From Burkholderiaceae bacterium (lineage in GTDB: Bacteria; Pseudomonadota; Gammaproteobacteria; Burkholderiales; Burkholderiaceae_B), in NCBI GenBank assembly GCA_017983955.1, contig JAGOAJ010000003.1, positions 1 to 64,000 of the forward strand: DNA of 64,000 nt, written 5' to 3'. Position 1 is the stretch's first letter, and the number at the start of each line of letters is the position of its first letter. A program made the translations under genes and the position numbers. Of the stretch, positions 28,344 through 36,142 are shown piece by piece. Below the pieces are notes generated by a model. It ran no database searches. It saw nothing but the letters and a program-made list of their open reading frames with translations, and had not been told where the DNA came from.

Positions 28344-29306
28344 TCAGGCAGAGTGTCTTTCTTCGACAGCCATAGACTGTTCGGTTACAGGAACAGGATG
28401 CATCGCTGTTTTTCCTAGCGCATCAAGTACTGGCATCATCCAGATATTGGCCCAGTTTTCAATATCCAGTCGGACAGTGGTAAGGCCAATATTGGATATG
28501 GGCCGATTACCGACACCAACTAGTCCTATACGCCCTGCGCCGAATTTTTCGATACCCAGCATCGTGTAAATAAATGAGGCCACTTCATCGGTATAGGCGC
28601 AGATTCCATTTATGGCATTCTTACCCATAAGATGTTCACGCTCAAACTCAGCTATTCCATCGGACGTGTATGGCAAGCGTACGGTTTTTGGTGGCGCTAT
28701 CCCCAGATCAAGGGCCGTTTTTTGCATTGCCGCTATCCGTGGCGAGATCAAAATTTCCGGTAGAAAATGATCGGGAAGCACGTATAACATGCGCGTAAAG
28801 TTGCGCTTATACAAATACTGGACTTGGGTGCTTCCAGCCAAGGCCACGAACGCACTCAGGTCGATAAGCCGATGTGGAATACCTGCCATTTTCAAGGCAT
28901 GCTCTTGGGTGTCAGTAAGGTCTTGTAGTGTCACGATCAGGCAGGGTGACAGATGCTTTAGTAGATCTTCCAGATCAAAATTATTATTTCTTAGCGATTG
29001 CAGTACGAATCCGTATCCCATAGCGCTAAGCTGCTCGCCAATCCGGGAAAATATTTGTGGGTAAGTCGGCCCTAAATCCCAGCTAGGCAACACCCCCAGG
29101 ACAAGGTTACTACTGCCAGAACGCAGGGCTTTTGCTGCTGCAGACGGAATATAGTTCAGCTCTTCGGCAATTTTTCTAATTTTTTCTGATGTGTGTTCTG
29201 GGATGCCGCCATTAGGTGTGTTGTTCAGGACATAGCTGACAGTTGCTCGCGAAACCTCGGCGGCTCTGGCTATATCAGCGGTGGTGGCTCGTCTGTTAGG
29301 TTTCAT
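28344..29306 (-). CDS. LacI-family transcriptional regulator
   Basis: The 320-aa protein starts MKPNRRATTADIARAAEVSR, a LacI-type helix-turn-helix (ATTADIARAAEVSRATVSYV, hinge ALRSGSSNLVLGVLP), then a periplasmic-binding-like effector domain. An upstream open extension is ignored. It is divergent from an MHS symporter and 2-hydroxy-acid oxidase, with two palindromic sites in the gap, so it most likely represses those genes until a hydroxy acid or related effector binds. The effector is inferred from context only. Confidence 0.9.
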   Translation of the reverse strand: MKPNRRATTADIARAAEVSRATVSYVLNNTPNGGIPEHTSEKIRKIAEELNYIPSAAAKALRSGSSNLVLGVLPSWDLGPTYPQIFSRIGEQLSAMGYGFVLQSLRNNNFDLEDLLKHLSPCLIVTLQDLTDTQEHALKMAGIPHRLIDLSAFVALAGSTQVQYLYKRNFTRMLYVLPDHFLPEILISPRIAAMQKTALDLGIAPPKTVRLPYTSDGIAEFEREHLMGKNAINGICAYTDEVASFIYTMLGIEKFGAGRIGLVGVGNRPISNIGLTTVRLDIENWANIWMMPVLDALGKTAMHPVPVTEQSMAVEERHSA

Positions 29307-29486
29307 GATGTTTAAAAAATAGATGATGCGAACCCCTGGAAAGCTGATGTTTTCAAGGTTGTTGTAAAGGGCTGCTTCAATCAGTTTACCCCAAGCATAT
29401 TTCTTCGGGATTTGATGCTCTAGCCACCTTGAAGTTACGATCATCTAGGGGTAAATACTAATAAGTACTCCGTTTACATACATTAA

Positions 29487-29525
29487 CTTACTCGTGTAAG
29501 CTACGCATCCACTTACACGAGTAAG
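29487..29525. promoter_or_regulatory. Paired LacI-type operators
   Basis: CTTACTCGTGTAAG (29487-29500) and its exact reverse complement CTTACACGAGTAAG (29512-29525) are near-palindromes with a central CG, the usual form for LacI-family operators, with centres 25 bases apart. They lie in the divergent gap between the LacI-family gene and the symporter gene. Binding would control both. Confidence 0.8.
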
Positions 29526-29563
29526 TTGATTCCAGGTAACTATAAAGGTTGGGGGAGGGGAGT

Positions 29564-30919
29564 ATGAAAGATGTCGCGCTACGGCAGGATGCTGTTCCAG
29601 AGGAGCATGAAAAACTAAGCTCAGGGGCTAGAAAAGCTATTTTTGCAGCCACGTTGGGCACGCTGATCGAGTGGTATGACTACGCGCTCTATGGAGTGGC
29701 TGCCGGCTTGGTGATTTCCCCTTTGTTTTTTCCCGGTGCTGTAGGTGACACAGCGGCATTGGTTGCCTTCGCAACATTTGCCGTAGGTTTTCTTATACGT
29801 CCTATTGGTGGACTAGCCATTGCCCACTTGGGAGACACCATAGGGCGAAAACCAGCGCTAATACTAACTATAGTATTAATGGGAATAGCCACTACTGGTA
29901 TTGGTTTATTACCGACTGCGGCCCAGATTGGTATATGGGCGCCTATTTTGCTGGTCTTTTTACGTGCCTTGCAAGGTTTCGGGGCCGGTGCCGAGCTGGC
30001 TGGTGCACTGACTGTTGCCGCTGAATATACCCCCGCAAGTCGTAGAGGTTTTTTTACCGGTTTGATCAACGGCGTGGGTGCAGCGGGCTCCGCTGTGGCG
30101 ATGCTGGCGTTCATACTTGTGTCCAACGTAACCGACGACGCTTTCCTAGAGTGGGGCTGGAGAATACCTTTCCTGTTCTCGGCTGTCTTATTTATATTGG
30201 CGCTGTATATCCGTCGTACGCTTGATGAGTCCCCAGAGTACCTGGCCGCGAAAGCAAAAAGCGAAAAAGATTCTTCAGCAAACAAAGTTCCCTTAGCAAA
30301 ACTATTCAAAGCCAGTCCCAAGCGCATGATTCTTGGAATTTTGCTGTGGACAGGGCATAACGCGAACATTTACATCGTTCTGACCTTTGCCCTGGGATAC
30401 TTAATCAATAAAGTCGGCTTCGCCAGGACAGACGCATTGACCATAACCTTGACCGCAACCATGATAGGTTGTGTGGCATCGCCTTGGTGGGGAGCCGTTG
30501 CAGACCGTTATGGCGCGAAGCAGGTTTACGCTGGTGTCATGATTTTCTGCGGGCTGTTTTCTTTGCCACTGTTTTACCTGATGGGTACTGGTAATTTTTG
30601 GTTGGCAATGCTAGGCCTTTCCCTGGCTTCGGCTATCACCTTGGGCGGCACCAGTGGTTCCGCTGGCGCAGTGACCACTAACCTTTTCCCCACAGAGTAT
30701 AGGTATTCGGGCGTGGCCGTTTCCAAAGAAATCAGTGCTGCAGCCATCGCAGGGCCTACCCCGTTTATTGCAACTGCTCTTGTCGCTGTTGCTGGCGGAG
30801 AACCATGGCTGGCTGCTCTATACATATCGCTGTGCTGCGTAGTGACGCTATTTGCACTGTATGCAATGGGCAAAAATGTCGGGAATTACGATATTGAATC
30901 CTTGACTACCCGCTCTTAA
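29564..30919 (+). CDS. MHS-family metabolite:H+ symporter (MFS)
   Basis: This 451-aa inner-membrane protein has 12 predicted helices. The N-terminal GTLIEWYDYALYGVAAGLV and the loop HLGDTIGRKPALI are typical of the metabolite:H+ symporter subfamily (KgtP, ProP, ShiA). A GGGAGGGG site precedes ATG 29564. It is followed by a 2-hydroxy-acid oxidase gene after 37 bases, so it probably imports that acid. Two LacI-type operators lie before it. Confidence 0.92.
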   Translation: MKDVALRQDAVPEEHEKLSSGARKAIFAATLGTLIEWYDYALYGVAAGLVISPLFFPGAVGDTAALVAFATFAVGFLIRPIGGLAIAHLGDTIGRKPALILTIVLMGIATTGIGLLPTAAQIGIWAPILLVFLRALQGFGAGAELAGALTVAAEYTPASRRGFFTGLINGVGAAGSAVAMLAFILVSNVTDDAFLEWGWRIPFLFSAVLFILALYIRRTLDESPEYLAAKAKSEKDSSANKVPLAKLFKASPKRMILGILLWTGHNANIYIVLTFALGYLINKVGFARTDALTITLTATMIGCVASPWWGAVADRYGAKQVYAGVMIFCGLFSLPLFYLMGTGNFWLAMLGLSLASAITLGGTSGSAGAVTTNLFPTEYRYSGVAVSKEISAAAIAGPTPFIATALVAVAGGEPWLAALYISLCCVVTLFALYAMGKNVGNYDIESLTTRS

Positions 30920-30956
30920 TTACATACTGCCCATTCGTTTTACTGTTCATAATAGG

Positions 30957-32180
30957 ATGCAAATTGTGAGTCGTCGTGTTCCCAGCTATGCCGAGCTAAG
31001 ATCCATGCTCAAGTTCAAAAAGTTCGAGCCCGACGGGACCAAACGGCGACTCGCTGCAGCCTATACGATCGACGACGTACGCAAGATTGCCAAGCGCCGG
31101 ACACCTTCCGGGCCGTTTGATTACGTCGACGGGTCGGCGGAAGAAGAAATTACCATCAACAAGGTAAAGCAGTATTTCAGGGATGCAGAATTTCAGCCGC
31201 GCATCTTCCAGGATATATCCAATACCGATTTAAGCACCCAGTTGTTCGGCAAGGAATACCGTTTGCCTTTTGGCTTTGCCCCCACTGGCTTTACACGGCT
31301 AATGCACCACCAAGGCGAGAAAGCCGTAGTACGTTCTGCTCTTCGTAACGGCATTCCATACGCATTATCAACGGTGGGGACAACAAGTATTGAGGATTTG
31401 GCCGCCGAGGCACCAGACGCTAATCGCTGGTTTCAACTGTATATATGGAAAGACAGGGAGCTTTCCAAAGCATTCATAGAAGCGGCAAAGCGCCATGGTT
31501 ACCAAGCCTTGGTGCTAACCGTGGATGTGCCAACGGCTGGCAATAGATTGCGCGACCTGCGCAATGGCATGACCATACCGCCCCAGCTTACCCTTAAAAC
31601 GCTACTGGACGCATCCTATCGACCCAATTGGTGGTTCAATTTCCTGACCAGCGAGCCCTTGGAGTTTGGGTTCGCTAAGGGCAATAGCGGCGTGGCGGCA
31701 GACCTGGCTGGGCAATTGTACGACCCCAACGTAACGCTAGCTGATATTGACTGGATACGTAGCCTTTGGGACGGACCCTTGATTATAAAAGGGGTACAAA
31801 CACTGAAGGATGCTGAGTTGGTCGTACAGGCTGGCGCAGACGGGATCGTTGTTTCCAATCACGGTGGGCGCCAACTTGATAGGGCACCCATTCCCCTGCG
31901 CATCTTGCCCAGTATTGTGGATTCCGTAGGCGATAAAGCGACAGTCATGCTGGATACCGGGATTACTTCGGGTGCTGACATCGTAGCGGCCTTGGCCAGC
32001 GGCGCTAAATTCGTCTGGGTAGGACGAGCTTATCTATATGGATTAATGGCTGGCGGAGAGGCGGGCGTTAATCGGGTCGTTCAGATCCTAGAGTCCGAGG
32101 TGTTACGCACTATGAAGCTGCTTGGGGTAGAGCGGATTGATCAGCTTAGCCGCGAGCATGTGCGGTTGCAGGGTTTGTAG
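30957..32180 (+). CDS. FMN-dependent alpha-hydroxy-acid oxidase/dehydrogenase (LldD-like)
   Basis: This enzyme of about 407 aa oxidises 2-hydroxy acids such as lactate, glycolate or mandelate. TIM-barrel FMN features are present: FDYVDGSAEEE, the phosphate region LSTVGTTSIEDLA, the FMN Lys in LIIKGVQT, and the catalytic His in VSNHGGRQLDRAP. The start is uncertain: ATG 30957 has AATAGG directly abutting it, while GTG 30966 has AGG nine bases away, so translation may start at the GTG. Together with the MHS symporter and LacI regulator it suggests a regulated hydroxy-acid utilisation unit. Confidence 0.92.
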   Translation: MQIVSRRVPSYAELRSMLKFKKFEPDGTKRRLAAAYTIDDVRKIAKRRTPSGPFDYVDGSAEEEITINKVKQYFRDAEFQPRIFQDISNTDLSTQLFGKEYRLPFGFAPTGFTRLMHHQGEKAVVRSALRNGIPYALSTVGTTSIEDLAAEAPDANRWFQLYIWKDRELSKAFIEAAKRHGYQALVLTVDVPTAGNRLRDLRNGMTIPPQLTLKTLLDASYRPNWWFNFLTSEPLEFGFAKGNSGVAADLAGQLYDPNVTLADIDWIRSLWDGPLIIKGVQTLKDAELVVQAGADGIVVSNHGGRQLDRAPIPLRILPSIVDSVGDKATVMLDTGITSGADIVAALASGAKFVWVGRAYLYGLMAGGEAGVNRVVQILESEVLRTMKLLGVERIDQLSREHVRLQGL

Positions 32181-32313
32181 GGCTGATGAACGTCACATGA
32201 GGATGTAAGCAGATAAAACTGAGAATGCTTTTTATGATATGTTTAGTATTTTTTTGGCTTAAATAGATACAATGGCCTTCAGAAATATTATTGAATATGG
32301 GCAGGAAGCAGTA

Positions 32314-32946
32314 ATGCATCAACAGTTTTCTCGTGGTTTACGTCGGCCCGTCATGGTGGCTTTGGCCGTCATGACAATGGCTCTGGTGGGCTGTGCAGCC
32401 GAAGTCGTCGTTAAGGATGGCCAAACTTACTACGGTAATGCCAAAGTGCATTACGCGGGCACTCTAGAAGCGATTAAGCTCTACGATAAGAATCACCAGG
32501 AACGCTTGTTGGTAAAAGGTAAGGATGGCCGCTTACTTTTGGGTAGTGAAAAAACCAATAATATCGGTCAGATTGCCAACGACAATATGCCGTTCCATGA
32601 TTTTTCATACATGCCTGTTGCTGGCGCGCTGGCCATCGTATTTATGAGCTTGGCTGGACAGCAAGAAAAGGTTGATAGCCCGGCTCCTGCCTACTCTGAT
32701 CTCTTGGTCCGAATGCCAGACAGCGAGCTTCGAACACTTCCCATCATGAACGATATGCTCAAATGGCATATCAATCATGGGTGTGTAGAGGTGGGTGAGC
32801 CAGTCATGATCGTTGACGGGCAACGGAATGCGTTTGTACCCGTTCATGGTGATGCGCGCTTGCAACGTCGTTCAGATTTGCTGCCTTCATGCGCCAGTTT
32901 GCGTAAAAAACTTGGCTACCCGCCAGCTCAAACCATTTGGGACTAG
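32314..32946 (+). CDS. Lipoprotein of unknown function
   Basis: The 210-aa product has a lipoprotein signal (VALAVMTMALVGCAAE, lipidated Cys 27). AGGAAG is placed well before ATG 32314. The mature part begins EVVVKDGQTYYGNAKVHYAG and is hydrophilic; nothing was recognised in it. It is likely exported and anchored in a membrane. It stands alone between the hydroxy-acid oxidase and an FAD oxidase gene. Confidence 0.75.
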   Translation: MHQQFSRGLRRPVMVALAVMTMALVGCAAEVVVKDGQTYYGNAKVHYAGTLEAIKLYDKNHQERLLVKGKDGRLLLGSEKTNNIGQIANDNMPFHDFSYMPVAGALAIVFMSLAGQQEKVDSPAPAYSDLLVRMPDSELRTLPIMNDMLKWHINHGCVEVGEPVMIVDGQRNAFVPVHGDARLQRRSDLLPSCASLRKKLGYPPAQTIWD

Positions 32947-33358
32947 CAGAGAAAGTGGGTGCTGCCCGCAGCTGCTGATTTTGCTGCACACTGGCGAATA
33001 GCGCGGCCCGCCTTCAGGCGTGCTTTCGACGCTCAATTGGCGATTTTCATCGCTACACCGTCTAATTTAGAAAGGTTCGCTCTGGGGCGGATTCGGTTAT
33101 CTGTATTCAGCTTACAGCCGAGATACTGTGCCGGATAAATCTGATTTCATTTTTTCTTAAATATTCTGACACCCGTCATAATTTAGCGGATTAAGATAGA
33201 ACATCGGTTTCTGAAATGAACGGTTTTCAGGTTAACAAGCCACCTCCAGGAGGTAGTCATGCACAGAAGACTCAACATCACACCAAGCATCCCGCAGACA
33301 TTCTTGCCTATAAATCAGCTTGGGCGAAATTGGCTATCACGCCCTCAGGGAGATCATC
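32947..33358. other. 412-base region before the FAD-linked oxidase gene
   Basis: No gene longer than a small ORF is supported. The one notable element is the 13-base perfect palindrome ACCTCCAGGAGGT (33242-33254), whose right arm is a consensus ribosome-binding site. It precedes a 49-codon ORF (33259-33408, starting MHRRLNITPSIP) that runs into the oxidase gene. The ORF has no recognised family. Confidence 0.6.
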
Positions 33359-33408
33359 ATGTCGACTGTGCAAACCAGCAAGATCAAGGAGTTCAAAAGC
33401 GCCTTTAA
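33259..33408 (+). CDS. Possible 49-aa small protein with consensus ribosome site
   Basis: ATG 33259 is preceded by AGGAGGTAGTC, a near-perfect ribosome site at good spacing, itself part of a palindrome that could hide it in a hairpin. The ORF overlaps the first 50 bases of the oxidase gene in another frame. The product (ending DQGVQKRL) is basic and unlike known families. It may be a leader peptide or chance; low confidence. Confidence 0.3.
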   Translation: MHRRLNITPSIPQTFLPINQLGRNWLSRPQGDHHVDCANQQDQGVQKRL

Positions 33409-34744
33409 AGGAGAAGTCCTACTGTCCAGTGACAATGCGTATGAAAACGCACGCAAGATCTGGAACGCGATGATAGACAAGCATCCCACTCTAATTGCTC
33501 GCTGTGCCGCCACATCAGACGTTGTCCAGGCGGTGAACTTCGCTAGGGATAACAAAATTTTGCTTGCCATCCGGGGCGGTGGGCACAACATAGCAGGCAG
33601 TGCCATATGCGACAACGGCATAGTGATCGACCTCTCGCAAATGAAAGCCGCCAGCATCCAGCCTCACGAACGCCTAGGCGCTATCGAAGGCGGCGCCACG
33701 TTAGCGGACTTTGATACGGCTACCCAGGCCCATGGTCTTGCCACTCCGCTAGGAATTAACTCTACTACCGGCGTTGCTGGGCTCACGCTTGGCGGGGGCT
33801 TCGGCTGGCTCAGCCGCAAGCACGGAATGACTGTCGATAACCTTCAGTCCGCCGAAGTCGTAACCGCAGCAGGCGAAGTGGTGCATGCCAGTTCAACCGA
33901 GCATCCCGACCTTTTCTGGGCGCTACGCGGGGGTGGTGGCAACTTCGGCATAGTCACCCGCTTCGAGTTCCGGCTCCACCCCGTCGGCCCTAACTTACTA
34001 AGCGGGCTCATCGTATACCCGTTTTCCGAGGCGAGATCAGTGCTGCAACAATATCGCAAATTCATGACCGAAGCACCTGATGAGCTATCCGTATGGGTGG
34101 TTTTACGTAAAGCGCCGCCTTTGCCTTTTCTTCCTGCCAGCGTCCATGGTCAAGCTGTAGTCGTGCTTGCTCTGCTGTACGCAGGCGACCCAAAACAGGG
34201 CGAGGCACTATGCGAGCCGCTGCGCAAGTTGGGCACCCCGTTAGGCGAGCATGTTGGCATCCAGCCCTATACCGCCTGGCAACAGGCCTTCGACCCGTTG
34301 CTTACTCCCGGCGCGCGCAACTATTGGAAGTCTCACAATTTCTCGACGCTTGCGGACGGGCTTTTTGATGCAGTCATTGAATACATCAAGACACTTCCAT
34401 CACCCCAATGCGAAATATTTTTCGGCGCAATCGGCGGCGCCACCACACGGCCATCCCCCGACTCAGCTGCGTATGCCCATCGCGACGCCAGATTCGTCAT
34501 GAATGTCCACGCACGCTGGGATGACCCCGCCGACGACCAACGCTGTGTCAGCTGGGCTCGCGACTTCTTCAATGCCTCGGCGCCGTTCGCCAGTGGCGGT
34601 GTCTACGTAAACTTTCTCACCTCCGATGAAGGGGATCGCGTGCGCTCCGCTTACGGTTCCAATTATGAGCGTCTGGCCCAAATTAAGCGCAAATACGACC
34701 CAAACAACCTTTTTCATGTGAATCAGAATATCTTGCCCGCCTAA
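33359..34744 (+). CDS. FAD-linked oxidase, berberine-bridge-enzyme type
   Basis: This 461-aa protein has an N-terminal FAD-binding domain (RGGGHNIAG with the His expected to bind FAD covalently; GLTLGGGFGWLSRKHG) and a C-terminal BBE domain ending PNNLFHVNQNI. No Cys is found at the second covalent position, so a single His link is expected. Such enzymes oxidise sugars, alcohols or aromatics; here the substrate is unknown. ATG 33359 is used; an upstream extension to 33320 is unlikely. It has no gene partners and may be a transferred single gene. Confidence 0.92.
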   Translation: MSTVQTSKIKEFKSAFKGEVLLSSDNAYENARKIWNAMIDKHPTLIARCAATSDVVQAVNFARDNKILLAIRGGGHNIAGSAICDNGIVIDLSQMKAASIQPHERLGAIEGGATLADFDTATQAHGLATPLGINSTTGVAGLTLGGGFGWLSRKHGMTVDNLQSAEVVTAAGEVVHASSTEHPDLFWALRGGGGNFGIVTRFEFRLHPVGPNLLSGLIVYPFSEARSVLQQYRKFMTEAPDELSVWVVLRKAPPLPFLPASVHGQAVVVLALLYAGDPKQGEALCEPLRKLGTPLGEHVGIQPYTAWQQAFDPLLTPGARNYWKSHNFSTLADGLFDAVIEYIKTLPSPQCEIFFGAIGGATTRPSPDSAAYAHRDARFVMNVHARWDDPADDQRCVSWARDFFNASAPFASGGVYVNFLTSDEGDRVRSAYGSNYERLAQIKRKYDPNNLFHVNQNILPA

Positions 34745-35095
34745 GGGAAATTGAGACGTTTGGTTTTTTTGCAGACTAGCTAATATCGCTGGCATATCCA
34801 GCTGTCACTACTGGCAGGAGCAGCAAGCGACGTTGCGGCATATGCAGAACAGACGCTACGGCGTCGCTGCGTTTTCGTGGGTGTTTGTTGGTTGAATATT
34901 TGCCGGCTCAAATTGCAGGGGCTTGGTCGGCCTTGCTGATTGGCTTGATGGGGAACGACATTAAAGGTGATAACATCTTTATGATTTTATCGCTTGTTAA
35001 TGTCAACAGTTTACGTTCTGAATGATCACATATATTGACTTGGCGCGCCGTTGGTATAAAAAGCCACAATCCTTAATCCGAGTATTCCACTGAAG
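34745..35095. other. 351-base region between the oxidase and response-regulator genes
   Basis: It holds the comEC relic at 34867-34941 and otherwise only AT-rich sequence before the response regulator. No complete gene is supported. Confidence 0.7.
34867..34941 (+). pseudogene. comEC fragment (75 bp relic)
   Basis: Bases 34867-34941 match bases 54520-54594 inside the intact comEC at 65 of 75 positions, same strand and frame. The relic translates to LRFRGCLLVEYLPAQIAGAW and onwards to SALLI, against LRFRGRLLAEYLPAQIVGAW in ComEC. Seven of the ten changed codon positions are silent or at third bases, so the copy seems to come from a related functional comEC. Homology stops abruptly on both sides. 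A further 16-base identity to comEC occurs at 34806-34821, in the same order, but could be chance. Confidence 0.85.
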
Positions 35096-35866
35096 GTGCA
35101 ACAACCGCATTTGCTTCTGGTCGACGACGACCCCGATCAGCTCCGTCTACTGGTGGAGACTTTGCGCGTTGCGGCCTATCGACTTAGTGTGGCGTTTGAC
35201 GGGGCGCAAGGCTATGACCGGGCAGTATCTATTGTGCCCGATCTCATTGTTCTGGACGTTCGCATGCCCCGAATGGACGGGTTCGCGCTGTGCCAGCGGT
35301 TAAAAGCCAACACATCTACAGCTCATATACCCATCTTGTTTTTAAGTTCGGCGGGCGATATCGATGCAAGGCTGAAAGGGCTGCGCGGCGGCGCCGTGGA
35401 CTACATTCTCAAACCGTACGTACCCGAAGAAGTGGTTGCGCGTGTGCAAATTCACCTGGGGCTGGCCGGCAAAGCCGCCAGCCATGCAGGCAGCACGGCA
35501 TATGAGCCTATGGACGATGAGGCCGTGCTGGTGCGGGCGGCGCAGCGGGAGCTGCGGTCCCGCCTGTCGCTCAATCTACGGTTGAGCGACATTGCGGGTG
35601 AACTGGGGGTGAATGAACGACGGCTGTCGCGCGCATTCCGTAAAACTCTGGATATAACGCCGTTTGAGTACTTGCGCCAGGAGCGCATGAAGGAGGCTGG
35701 AAGGCTTTTGGCGGAAACCAGCCTAAGCATCGTAGCGATTTCCCAAGAGGTTGGGTTTTCCAGCGCAGCCAACTTGTCGACTGCCTTTCGCAAATATTCC
35801 GGCATGGCACCCACCGACTATCGGGGTAGCAGTTTGTTGCTATGCCATCCCAAAAAACAAAGCTAA
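35096..35866 (+). CDS. Response regulator with receiver and AraC-type DNA-binding domain
   Basis: The 256-aa protein begins with a receiver domain: acidic pocket LVDDDPD, phospho-acceptor Asp in LIVLDVRMPRMDG, Ser in LFLSSAG and Lys in YILKPYVP. A C-terminal AraC-type double helix-turn-helix follows (about 150-250: LSLNLRLSDIAGELGVNERRLSRAF and VAISQEVGFSSAANLSTAFRKY split). The start is the GTG at 35096, whose ribosome site is poor, so it may be mis-set. It is the orphan regulator directly before the giant adhesin gene; the histidine kinase without a regulator is at 51864, so the two probably pair and control the adhesin module. Confidence 0.88.
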   Translation: MQQPHLLLVDDDPDQLRLLVETLRVAAYRLSVAFDGAQGYDRAVSIVPDLIVLDVRMPRMDGFALCQRLKANTSTAHIPILFLSSAGDIDARLKGLRGGAVDYILKPYVPEEVVARVQIHLGLAGKAASHAGSTAYEPMDDEAVLVRAAQRELRSRLSLNLRLSDIAGELGVNERRLSRAFRKTLDITPFEYLRQERMKEAGRLLAETSLSIVAISQEVGFSSAANLSTAFRKYSGMAPTDYRGSSLLLCHPKKQS

Positions 35867-36142
35867 ATTTTCACTTCTTTACAAATAAAACCAGAAAGTG
35901 ATGCTCCAGGAAACGGAAGTGTCCATCGTCCAAACGCCCTAGGTTCTTGTTCTGCCACACTGTTGCGTAACTATATGCGACGGCTCCTTCCCAACGCGCT
36001 AGCTGGCCGTCATCAAGACACCATACTGCGCCTATCCCCGCACTAACTCATTGCGTCGTCCAGCTTCCGTTGGATAGGCTTGCCTTTATAACCATTTTCT
36101 AGACAGGTCTCAAAAAGAGCCTTTCACCAAAGGGTCACGTAC

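Noticed and set aside
34806..34821. 16-base identity to the 5' part of comEC (53831-53846)
   Set aside because: Colinear with the 75-base relic but short enough to arise by chance; not counted as a separate relic.
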